A DNA stretch of 64,000 nt from contig OY759267.1 of assembly GCA_963662155.1 (NCBI GenBank), positions 39,540,439 to 39,604,438 of the forward strand, read 5' to 3'. This document shows, piece after piece, positions 31,301 to 39,969 of this stretch (the stretch's first letter is position 1; every line of letters begins with the position of its first letter). This DNA is from Lamellibrachia columna (taxonomy: Eukaryota; Annelida; Polychaeta; Sabellida; Siboglinidae). The notes beneath the pieces are model-generated. The model saw only the letters and a list, made by a program, of their open reading frames with translations. It had not been told where the DNA came from and did not search any database. The translations under genes were made by a program, and so were the position numbers.

Positions 31301-33202
31301 AACATGAATAGGCCAGTAGGCTGATAATTTGATGCATTCAGAAATACCCGCAGGAGTAGCAACCATATTACTCATTTAAGTTAAGATGCCCCATTGGGGT
31401 GGCTATGGCTTCACACATTCCTACTAATTTCCTAGCACACATAAAGGACATGGTGTCAGATATGTGTAGGCAGGCAACAAATATTGTCTTAACCCTGCAG
31501 CACTTCTTCAGTTGTCGGCTAATGTGTTGCGAATTCCGACAAGAATGGGGTTGTTGGATAACATCTGACAGTGTTAGATCTCAGGACGTCCTGATGGGCC
31601 TTGTCAGCTAATGTGCTGCAGACTCCGACAAATTGTTGGGGCTTGCGTGATTAGCGAACAATAGGAGGCGTGATTGCAGTCACATGCACAAATGTCATTT
31701 TTTAAAAAGGCAGCTCCCAGTGCCACGGCCGTGATGTCAAGCAAAAGTTTGAAGTCCGAGGAGTGGACTATAGAAAAAGAGGATTTGTTAGTCACTGCAT
31801 GGGAAACCCATTGATGCCTTTACGGTTTAACATCTGCTAAATACACCAACAGAGTCGTGAAAACGAGAGCCTGGCAGGAAACTAGTTGACTGTCTGTTTG
31901 CTTTTCTGTGTCTCCTTATCCTCCATAGCAAGATCAAGACAAGCAAAGCTTCTGTCTTCTTCTCTGCATTGCCGCCACGTGTGGTGCGAGAGCTGCTGTG
32001 TTTGCTTAATTCGAAATTCGCCACTAGAGACGTGCTAGTCGTGACAAAATATCGGCTAGTGTGCTGCGAGCTGATGGCCCGACAAGCAGGAGCTGGAACC
32101 TGTATTGTTCTTTTTTTTCAAATTGCCAATTACCACATAGTAACATTGCCACACAGACCCTTTGTTCAAACGTTCTCACTTCAGATCTTCAAATGGTGTA
32201 CAAATGTATATTTAGCTAGTATTACAAAGACTGAGTTTATAGGCACTTCTACGTTTCACAGACCCATCAAATGCAGTTGACATTCAGTGATAGTAATAAC
32301 GACCCAGTAATAGATATCCTGGTAATAGTAATAGATTAGAATTAATGTAATAGTAATAAAAACAGTAAAAATAGATTGTCTGTAATGGAACCCACGCCTG
32401 CTTTAAGCGCAGTTTGAAGTCATAAATGACTTCAATTATTAGCTTGTCAACCCAGCATGTATATAATATTAATAGTTCACCCTTAATGTTGTCCCATTCA
32501 GTCAGGTCCCAGGTTCAGTAAATAATAAAATGAAATAAGAGATAATTGTAAGAAAGGCGGAGAAGGATGACAAGTATGAAGTAGAATGAGACACCTGTCG
32601 ACAGGGACAAGTAGAAAGGAATGCGAGCTGGGATGACGCAGAAGTACATTAACCCCTTCATAAATGGAGCAACGCTAACAAGGAACTTTGTTGTACCTTG
32701 GGTTGCTGCACCGTGAACTCTACGTAAACCAGGCCTAACTATGAACAAAACCATAGCCTAGGCTTGCGTTTGCCACTTTGTGTGCTACTGATTTGTGGAA
32801 TATTCCATCTCTCGCTGTATTAGTGTATAGTCACTGCCCTAGCATCAAATTCGAGCCAACATAATATAAATAACTTGCAGACTAGAGATTTACACGGTAA
32901 TTACGCAAATGTTGCAGTCTGAAATGCTTTCTGATTAAGGAAATACAGAATATTACAAAACCGGTTGAAGGCTGAACCTGAACTTGTCAGTCACTCGGAA
33001 GGCGGGTACCCAGACAGTGTAATGCCGGGTTAAGTTTGTATGTAGTTTTCATCGCGTATGCTCCCAAAAAATACATGACATCCCAACTCAAAACAAACGT
33101 ATATGTGTCGCTTTACATTCACCGACTTACATAACAACACAATAAGAAAAAGACGTTAGTGTATCCAGAAAACATGAGCCATACTAACTTCGCCTCCGAC
33201 AT
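19304..33202 (-). CDS. PGD: 6-phosphogluconate dehydrogenase, decarboxylating, 14 coding exons
   Basis: Cytosolic pentose-phosphate enzyme that oxidatively decarboxylates 6-phosphogluconate to ribulose 5-phosphate and makes NADPH. Exons in transcript order (minus strand): 33189-33202, 29806-29881, 28592-28771, 27991-28056, 26687-26805, 25369-25435, 24680-24814, 22728-22853, 22134-22197, 21680-21810, 21150-21283, 20693-20792, 19759-19881, 19304-19423. They total 1455 nt, 484 residues plus stop (vertebrate PGD is about 483), and every junction keeps phase. Visible motifs: NADP-binding GLAVMG (12-17) and NRT (35-37), [13 protein letters not shown], substrate-binding [12 protein letters not shown] (131-142), catalytic Lys185, Asn189 and Glu192 in [14 protein letters not shown], the GGCIIRS segment, and Arg448/His454 in [11 protein letters not shown], which complete the neighbouring subunit's site. 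No key residue is missing. Confidence 0.97.
20160..20490 (-). mobile_element. tRNA-derived SINE in PGD intron 12
   Basis: Read on the minus strand the head is GTGACATAGTGGTTAGAACG (A-box-like) followed by CCCGGGTTAGAATGC (B-box-like), a tRNA-type internal Pol III promoter. The 3' end GAACAGTCCCAAGGACTGGA then TGCTATATACAAAAATG matches the SINE at 10,748-11,050. The two copies differ in the middle. It is a SINE head rather than a tRNA gene because no cloverleaf of normal length closes. Confidence 0.8.
20899..21003. repeat. 24-bp minisatellite, 4 units (PGD intron)
   Basis: Four units of GTGTTATGTTGACACTTCAT + TACA, each containing a small GTGT...ACAC dyad, so the array can form hairpins. Confidence 0.9.
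21460..21566 (-). mobile_element. Possible SINE head fragment
   Basis: On the minus strand it reads AGTAGCACAGTGGTTAGAAC, the A-box-like motif of the SINE head at 20.4 kb, then diverges. Only the first ~35 bp are convincing. Confidence 0.35.
22308..22354. repeat. (CACG)n microsatellite
   Basis: Uninterrupted CACG tetranucleotides in a PGD intron. Confidence 0.95.
22997..23573 (-). mobile_element. hAT-type element copy A, truncated (inverted relative to copy B)
   Basis: Starts CAGACCTGGGGCC followed by many GTACT/AGTAC motifs. The reverse complement of copy B (23,613-24,505) aligns along most of its length, including GGTGGATT(T/A)GCACCTGC and TCAATATCCCCTTTGT. The far end, expected to resemble CAGAGCTGGGGCAG, is missing; homology stops at about 23,573 where minisatellite-like sequence begins. 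No transposase frame. Confidence 0.65.
23613..24505 (+). mobile_element. hAT-type non-autonomous element copy B, with target duplication
   Basis: The left end CAGAGCTGGGGCAGAAGTAC and the reverse-complemented right end CAGACCTGGGGCCGAGTAAA form terminal inverted repeats starting CAG. The flanks are AACTACAC (23,605-23,612) and ATCTACAC (24,506-24,513), a 7/8 match consistent with an 8-bp hAT target duplication. Subterminal regions are dense in TACTC/GAGTA motifs. It inserted into a local GGCATCTACA minisatellite, visible on both sides. No intact transposase; about 0.9 kb. Confidence 0.75.
24506..24622. repeat. ~21-bp minisatellite flanking hAT copy B
   Basis: Irregular units of GGCATCTACACAAGGCACGA. 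Two further units lie left of copy B (about 23,580-23,612), so the array was probably continuous before insertion. Confidence 0.75.
24680..24814 (-). CDS. PGD: PGD exon 7, catalytic Lys/Asn/Glu
   Basis: Encodes [20 protein letters not shown] and onward through [13 protein letters not shown]. It contains the catalytic acid/base Lys185, Asn189 and Glu192 and begins the all-helical domain. Forty-five codons, phase 0 at both ends. Confidence 0.96.
25745..26140 (+). mobile_element. Non-LTR retrotransposon 3' fragment (RT C-terminal region)
   Basis: One frame gives [20 protein letters not shown] near 25,770-25,830. A second gives [18 protein letters not shown], and then [16 protein letters not shown] near 26,005-26,060. 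Both are signatures of the region following the reverse transcriptase in many animal LINEs. The shift between frames shows decay. It lies in PGD intron 5, in the opposite orientation to the gene. Confidence 0.75.
26391..26494. repeat. 16-bp minisatellite, ~6 units
   Basis: Tandem TTATTCTACCACTTAG units in a PGD intron; one has TTTTACC. Confidence 0.9.
27085..27135 (-). mobile_element. Short LINE 3'-end remnant
   Basis: GGTGGACAAGGATGCCATTG, then GCTTATTGA resembles 52,055-52,090 (AAGTGGACAAGGAAGCCATTGGC), which is the 3' end of the LINE copy there. A 40-50 bp similarity only. Confidence 0.4.
27325..27470. repeat. ~28-bp minisatellite in PGD intron 4
   Basis: About five units of TCATACTTAACATGAGAAG + TGAGGCATG with GA/GG variation. 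Degenerate units of the same type reappear at 27,895-27,985, ending at the donor side of PGD exon 4, with about 425 bp of unrelated sequence between. Confidence 0.8.
29806..29881 (-). CDS. PGD: PGD exon 2, NADP-binding motif
   Basis: Encodes [20 protein letters not shown], then DHGFV: the beta-alpha-beta start of the Rossmann fold with the GLxVMGxNL signature. Acceptor ATAATTGCAG, donor TTTGTG|GTGAGT. Confidence 0.95.
30655..30850. repeat. ~58-bp minisatellite in PGD intron 1
   Basis: Three to four units of ATAGGGCCCTGTCCAGTG(G/A)AG, then GACATCTACAGGGCAGA. The last units are partly deleted. Confidence 0.85.
31078..32400. mobile_element. hAT-type transposon with perfect 8-bp target duplication
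   Basis: The left end CAGGCATGGGGTAATAGTAA and the reverse-complemented right end CAGGCGTGGGTTCCATTACA are inverted repeats beginning CAGGC(A/G)TGGG. The flanks are identical octamers CTTTAAGC at 31,070-31,077 and 32,401-32,408. The 8-bp duplication and CAG termini are hallmarks of the hAT superfamily. Subterminal regions are rich in TAGTAATAG. The 1.3-kb interior has only short disrupted frames, so the copy is non-autonomous. Related pieces lie at 1,140-1,350 and 56,930-57,003. It sits in PGD intron 1. Confidence 0.88.
33189..33202 (-). CDS. PGD: PGD first coding exon (14 nt)
   Basis: ATG-TCG-GAG-GCG-AA then donor GTTAGT. With the first G of exon 2 it gives MSEAKADIALIG, matching the usual short N-terminus ahead of the Rossmann fold. 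The ATG is chosen because it joins in frame to exon 2 across a good donor. Confidence 0.8.
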
Positions 33203-33613
33203 CTTGCTCACGCAGACTGCAGATGACCTTGACATTAGCGCATCAGGCAACGCTAGACTCAAGTGCAGGAGTCAGACCACAGTTGAAAATTGCATTGGTG
33301 GCCATGTTAACGTTTTGTTAGATTATAAGAAAACGTGACCACTAAAAATTCTGAAACTTTTTCACAGCAACTGCCATCATTGACATGCTGATCAAGTTTT
33401 GCGATGCCCATCAATTTTGAAAAAAATAGCCTTGTATTCATGCGCCCACGTGGACCATAGCAGACAAATTCCCATAAATCCCTCCGCCTGTTAAACTCTC
33501 CAAAAAATGCACCATTTCACAGCCAATAGCTTCTACAAACAAACCTGTGAATATGCCTGCTCAATTGCACTTATGTCACATTATATGAATTCTTTAAATT
33601 CACAGATCGCAAT
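33203..33613 (-). promoter_or_regulatory. Region upstream of PGD start
   Basis: Immediate 5' flank and presumed 5' UTR/promoter of PGD. No TATA box stands out close to the ATG. The assignment rests on position only. Confidence 0.35.
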
Positions 33614-33857
33614 TTAATACGCCCTACATTCGTGTGACCCAATAAACAGGAAGGTCAACTGTGGTCTTAACCCAAATAGGGAATTTTTTTTGTTTCAGAA
33701 AGTGTCAAATTTTATATAAAGTTGTGGCACAGTGTATATGTAGACACATTATGGAACACTCCTACTTGTGAAGTCATTATTATTTGTTTGACAGCCAAGT
33801 CTAAACAATGCTTTGCCCGTATTATTAGCTGAAAACCAGTCACATAATTTAATTATA
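33614..33857 (+). repeat. Duplicated segment, order B-A
   Basis: Block B (TTTAATACGCCCTACATTCG to GGTCAACTGTGGTCTTAACC) is followed directly by block A (GGGAATTTTTTTTG to AACCAGTCACATAATTTAAT). The same two blocks occur at 35,287-35,512 in the order A-B, same strand, nearly identical. See the paired entry. Confidence 0.85.
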
Positions 33858-35286
33858 GGTCGATTTTGACACTTGATAAATCATAGATCATGTACACTAG
33901 ATTTACATAGCACTGTGAACCAATGAAGCCTGCTTGCTGTCCCGTTGAATATACTAATGAGTTTATTTTAAAATTAGTATTCATATAATTGCTTGATTTT
34001 AAACCAAACATGGCATAACTTTGTAAGAAAATTGGACATTTTTCACATTTAACAGGATTTAGGGTAAATTCCAATGTGTCAGGTTTGTCAAATTTTATTA
34101 TTTATGTGACTGCTTTCATACTTCTAGTTGATAAGATACAAGGCGAACGGCTTGATTTCGATACGCCACCATAAAAGGGTATCACATGACCAGATGCCAA
34201 TCGCGGCCAGATTTTAAAATGCTGATCTACGCAGTGCTTCCAGTGGGTGTGACACAACCAAAATACAACTATTCTGTCCAAATTTGTTACACAATGTTGC
34301 TAACGCACTGGGCCACAAGACAAATATCACCAATGACCGCTCTAGTCCAAAATGGTTACCTGTTCCGTCACATACTTATGTCATACCCCCTAATTTTCGC
34401 AAACTTTCCATTTTGGCATCCGATCTGTATCATGATGTTCATGATTGCTACTGCTGTCTGCCTTTTCCAAGCAAACTGTTCACTTTTCCTATCAACCTGT
34501 GTCTATGGGAATGATTATATCTTATGTTAACCACTTCAGAGTTATGGTTAGCTAGGGATGGGGTTAGCTAGAGATGGGGTTAGCCAGGCATGTGGTTAGC
34601 TAGAGATGGGGTTAGCTACGGTTAGGGTTGCAAAGTACTGCACACAACATGAAATTGGTATTGATATGTGGTGAATAGACATTTTGGAAAGGCAACAGTT
34701 ATTGTTGATATTAAAAATTGCTTATTGTAGACTTTTAGCTTACCACAAGCTCTATAATGCTATTTTAGGATATGAAAAATAAAAAAATTGTATTTATTAG
34801 CAATGAAATATCATATTAAACATCAACTTGCGCAATATGTCAGCTCGTGCACATCAAACGTTATAGTACAAAACTAAAATGTACATTTATTTGACATGTT
34901 TTATATTTAGTAGATCGGTTATAGGACACCTCCTAAGGGAGACTGTTAAACGGTTTAAATAGTAGCGGCGTTTAACCAGTAATGATCTTGTTCACTAGAT
35001 GGAATCAATAACATATATATAATAATATAATATTATCCAGTCTGACACCGACAATTGTCTAAGTCAAACACACACATGGGACAGGTTAGCAACCGTTTTT
35101 ATTTATTTATTTATTTTCCAAAATATGAGCCCTAATTATATTATCATAATTGCAAATTATAAGAAATTTGTTATAACAAACTAATAATTTCATCCAAATT
35201 ACGTGTAATATCCACAATTAACGACCAAAACATAAGCATATCAACATTTTATAACCGTGTTTGTGACCCCCGACTTCCGTCAATAG
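33858..35286. other. Gene-free DNA between the two permuted repeats
   Basis: No exon recognised. Contains a small ~16-bp TTAGCTAGAGATGGGG repeat at 34,545-34,625 and a (TTTA)n patch near 35,100. A 114-codon frame at 34,186-34,530 has no recognisable domain. Confidence 0.4.
34545..34625. repeat. ~16-bp minisatellite
   Basis: About five copies of GGTTAGCTAGAGATGG with small changes. Confidence 0.75.
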
Positions 35287-35512
35287 GGAATTTTTTTGTT
35301 TAAGAAAGTGTCAAATTTTATATAAAGTTGCTGCACAGTGTATATGTAGACACATTATGGAACACTCCTACTTGTGAAGTCATTATTATTTGTTTGACAG
35401 CCAAGTCTAAACAATGCTTTGCCCGTATTATTAGCTGAAAACCAGTCACATAATTTAATACGCCCTACATTCGTGTGAACCAATAAACAGGAAGGTCAAC
35501 TGTGGTCTTACC
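35287..35512 (+). repeat. Duplicated segment, order A-B
   Basis: Block A (GGGAATTTTTTTG to CACATAATTTAATA) is joined to block B (CGCCCTACATTCGTGTG to GTCAACTGTGGTCTTACC). Relative to 33,614-33,857 the unit is circularly permuted, as expected if the two loci are edges of a former tandem array or came from a circular or tandem intermediate. Confidence 0.85.
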
Positions 35513-36889
35513 CCTGCAGCGTCGCCGCTTATAACCTGTCACAGCCGAGTGGCCAGATGACGTCACAAGAACTGACAACAAATTAGACGACTTCACGTTG
35601 ACCCTGTTCACGAGTTCTATTCACTATTGCATAAAACTTACTCGATGTAGTGATTAAAAACCCATCACGATGTGCGTCATTACGAAGAGGTTACCATTTA
35701 TACACAATCTTGATTGGCACACCAGAATGACTAAGTGATTTTGATTCATGATTACCCGACAATTCATTATTATCACACCTGTGGCTGTGACATGGACGTT
35801 TTTTCGGAACAAGTGGGACATCATCCGCTGTGACTATATTCCCCCAGCTCAACAGTAGTCTAGTCACATATGTTATCATGTGGCTGTGTAGTGTTTAGAT
35901 GTATATTTGGAAGAAGAGGAGGAAAAAGAATAAAATCCAAGTTTCAACGTTTAACATTAATTTACACAATCTAGGATTAACATAGTTTATGTCAAAATGC
36001 TACATGTATATATTAAACATTTAAATCCTCCGTTGAATTAAAAACAATTTTGTTGGCAAAGTTGGCTAAAGATTATGATTAACTCCATATGTATACATAA
36101 TATATATATATATATAATACACATATATATATATATATATATATAAATGACACAATTATGACATAAATACATTTCCTCTATGCAAAACAATATACAATCA
36201 AATTACAGGTATACTATATAAAACATATGGAGTTAAAAATTGCTATCATGTATGTATATATATATATATATATGATGGCAATTTTGACACCATAACTAAT
36301 TTTGGCAAATTTTCACATTGGTAATTGTTAAAATTATTTGAAGGTACAAAACTATGCAAGGATACTTGCAATTTTATTTCCAAAAAACCTGCAGAGGCTA
36401 CATATTACATGCATAAAAATAGACAGCAACATGCTCAGTTGGTACATTTGATAGCATATTTTCTCACCAAAGGTTTGCTTGCCAAATTATGTATTCTAAG
36501 TCTATCCAAGATCACGAAGCTTGCTGATGCACATTGGTTTTTTTTTATCAGGAAAGGAATTAATAGACACAAGGTCTTCAATGCGAGTAGTTTCCTATTT
36601 ATCGATGTTTAATGAACTATTATATTTCCTCCTAAAAACTTTGAATAGAAGAGTTTATTTCTTTGATGGTTCAATGAGCTGTTGTTAGTGAAACGACTTG
36701 GAGCAGTTGATACAACATAACTAACTTATTTCTTAATGTGTAACACTGAGTTCAAGGGGCTCAATACATTTCAGTGGTCTTTGAAGATAGAAAATGAATG
36801 GTCTTTAGTGGATATTGGTCGGATCTGAAGAAACATTTCCGACAATCTTGGATGAGAAAATTATGCATGTATATCTGCACAGAATCTCA
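35513..36889. other. Gene-free stretch with (TA)n tracts
   Basis: No exon recognised. (TA)n microsatellites at about 36,102-36,144 and 36,254-36,274. Confidence 0.45.
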
Positions 36890-37430
36890 AGATCTCCATT
36901 GTAGCATAATACAGAATCTCAGTGGTCACACAGTACAATTAAAATCTCAGTGGCAACCTGCAGAATCTAACTGTGTTAGGCGACTTGAGACAGCATTTCT
37001 GCGGCCAATGTCTCAATGGTCACTCAAGACAAAATGTCAGCTGTCAATGTCTCAATGGACACTCAAGACAGAATCTCAGCTGCCAATGTCTCACTGGTCA
37101 CTCAATACAGAATCTCAGTGTGGTCACTCAATATAGAATCTTAGTGTCGTTACACAAAATGGAATATCAGCTGCCAATGTCTCAATGGTAACTCAAGATA
37201 GAATCTCAGTTGCCAATGTCTCAATGGTTACTCAAGATAGAATTTCAGTTGCCAATGTCTCAATGGTAACTCAAGACAGAATATCTATTGCTAATGTCTC
37301 AATGGTTACTCAAGATAGAATATCAGCTGCCAATGTCTCAATGGTTACTCAAGATAGAATATCAGTTGCTAATGTCTCAATGGTCACTCAGGACAGAATC
37401 TCAGTGTCTATGTCTCAATGGTCATGCAAC
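36890..37430. repeat. ~39-bp minisatellite, ~12 units
   Basis: Units of GTCTCAATGGTTACTCAAGA + TAGAATATCAGTTGCCAAT. Units from about 37,160 are regular at 39 bp; earlier ones are more diverged and of uneven length. The 39-bp period leaves frames open; no gene is implied. Confidence 0.9.
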
Positions 37431-38458
37431 CCCATAGGTGGCAGCATTGTTTTTCTGGCTGGCGTTAAAATGGTATAAAAACTTCTCATGAAATTAGGCC
37501 ATACATAGTTAAAACACATTCACACAATCTGATATTAATTTTTTATTATTTTCATACCATTTTTTTAACGAAATATTATTTATCATCGTGTATACTGTTG
37601 GCATTATGGATGTAGTTTCAATCGATAATATAGCTTTTGTGTTGATTTAATCGTTGTTCTAACAATGATATGCTGTGACAGATGCACAGTTAGCTTGATT
37701 TCAGAGTAGCTGGCTACCTTAGTATACCTTTAGATCACAAGAACAAACCATATCATCCTTATGGCATCACAGGTTGTGAATGATCATTTTTAACAATAAT
37801 ATATACAAACACAGAATTATACTTGTAAGCAGTATTGAAAAGAATAAAGCTTCTAAAAAAAAAATTTTTTTACTGGGGGTTTTGACCATTGGGGAATTAT
37901 TTTGTGTGCACCATTAAACATACCACTCTTGTAACTAGGAAAATCAACACCACGTTTAGTACTTATTTTATTAACTGCATAAATTAGCTCAATAGTTACA
38001 AAGAAGTGTCAATTCTGACATCTGGTGAAAACGATTTTCAGAACAAGAAAAAATTACCTTATCTAACATCTACCTTGATGCAAGGGATGTAGTCATCTCA
38101 GTGTTCACTGTGCTGCACTGCTTAACATACAAAATGCTGCTAAACAGCACTACACAAAAACTAACAGATTTTAAATGCAAAATGTAAATTTGTAAGTTAA
38201 CTAATCCAAACTCTGCATAATAACCAACACAATAATGTAAACATAATATATCAACATAACATTATTTGTGGCTTCAGCCATAAATCTCTGAAACATTCAA
38301 AATGCTTACAATACATTGACAATGAAACAAAACGTATTCTTGTGAATTACTTTGCAAACATCTTACATAACAAAGTGCAGATATTTTTTGCCAATGTTGG
38401 CAATGTTTTTGATGATTTCAACAGTCTTCATTTTGTTTAGAATCACATTGTGGCCCAA
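37431..38458 (-). other. PRDM2 3' flank
   Basis: No coding exon. A minus-strand AATAAA (TTTATT at 37,967-37,972) could end the PRDM2 transcript about 490 bp after its stop. Confidence 0.4.
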
Positions 38459-39969
38459 TTACATAACTTTTGCTAAGCCACTGCATTTTGGTATTTTAAA
38501 AGAGGTCTGATTTGACAGTTGGCCTCTTGGTGACGTTGGTACATCACATGACTGAGCTACTTTGCATTTCCCATTATCGCCACTTTCATGTTTCTGTGAT
38601 TTTTCACTACAAGCGTTTTCAGGTTCGGGTGTCACTACGGCAGTGTCTAATGGTTCTGATTTTCTCTTGCCATCATCTGACCGATCCTTCTCGGAACTGT
38701 CTGGGTTCTCTCCTGACTTCACTTCACTAACATTCTTAGTCAACTCAGAAATGTTTTCTCCAGTGCTGATGTCTTCACCAGCACATTCCACTCTCTCCAC
38801 CTGAACATCCGACTTTATAATGTCTTTTTCAGCACTTGCAGAGTTTTCATCAACTTTGTCATTGGTTTTCAACAAGCCACTAAAAGGTTTACTGTCTTTT
38901 TCATCAAGACCTTGGGTGGTCAAACAGTCACCGGCTTTTTCTTCAAGACCTTGGGTGGTCAAACAGTCACCGGCTTTTTCTTCTCGCTTGAACTCATTCG
39001 ATTCTTGACTGCTTTCTACGTCATCAGCATCGATCCGACTGTCGCCACTGAGAGACGCGCTGCGGCGCTGCTCGCTGAAGCCGTCTGTAGACGACTCACT
39101 CTCCAGCTTCACGGGGGGCTCAACGACCTGCTTCCGTCCGCACTTCCACTTATTCCCCCACTTCGGCTTGGTTCCCTTCCTGTTTCGTTCTTCCACATCC
39201 TGACTGTCTGCGGTGCCATTCAACGAGGAGAAACTTGACTGCCTGCTCAGTCTTCCCTCCTTCTTCTTCCCACTTCCCTTCACCTCCAGGGTTTCTTCCC
39301 ACTCGTCGTCCAGCAACTCGCCGTGATCAATGAAGTCCTGTCTCACTTGGCACCACTCGGAGACGTGCTTCCGCAGCATGCCCAGGTACGTGAACTGTCT
39401 CAGGCAGTAGATGCACATGTGCTTTGTTGGATCATACGCATACTCGTCATCATCATCGTCATCGACATTCACGTCATGTGACGCTGATATTGCCCGCAGT
39501 TCCTTGAACTTATCCTTCTGTTTACAGATGCGAACGTGGCGCTCGAGTAGGGAGATCGTCTCGAATTGCTGATGACAGCCACCGCAGTTGTGGATCTCAA
39601 GAACCTGTGTGAGCTCGCGCCGGCGCACGTGGTGCAGCGGGTTGTAAAGTAACTCAAAGTTCTTGCGCCGCTTCTTGCGATGTCGTTCCTGAGCATTGTC
39701 ATGCCTGCCAGTGTCGAGGTCATCAGCATGGAAAGTTTCGTACCCTGGAGACAGTGTCAATGTTGGCGTGGTTGCATGCTGTATCTTCTTTCGGCCCTTG
39801 ATCGTCTTAACTTTATACTTTGTGGAATGCTTCACGATGACTGGTGGTTCTATCACGGGCATCCCCTCTGATGCACACTCTGTGATGTGAGTGTGTAGTT
39901 CTAACATCGAAGCAAACGGTTTGTTGCATTTTGTGCAACGGAACTTAGACTTGGTGCTACGCTTGAAGT
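38459..39969 (-). CDS. PRDM2: PRDM2 terminal exon, three C2HC-type fingers
   Basis: Fingers CTKCNKPF..HTHITEC, CGGCHQQF..HVRIC and CIYCLRQF..HVSEWC all end in Cys instead of the second His. At least two are conserved as C2HC in vertebrate PRDM2. The rest is a Ser/Glu/Lys-rich tail containing an exact 13-residue tandem duplication (EEKAGDCLTTQGL) and ends AKVM-stop. Confidence 0.92.

Noticed and set aside
34545..34625. Telomere-like (TTAGGG)n sequence
   Set aside because: The unit is TTAGCTAGAGATGGGG, about 16 bp; only superficially similar.
36798..37478. Frames over the 39-bp array (repeated MVTQDRISVANVS)
   Set aside because: Minisatellite period divisible by three; intergenic, no gene signals.
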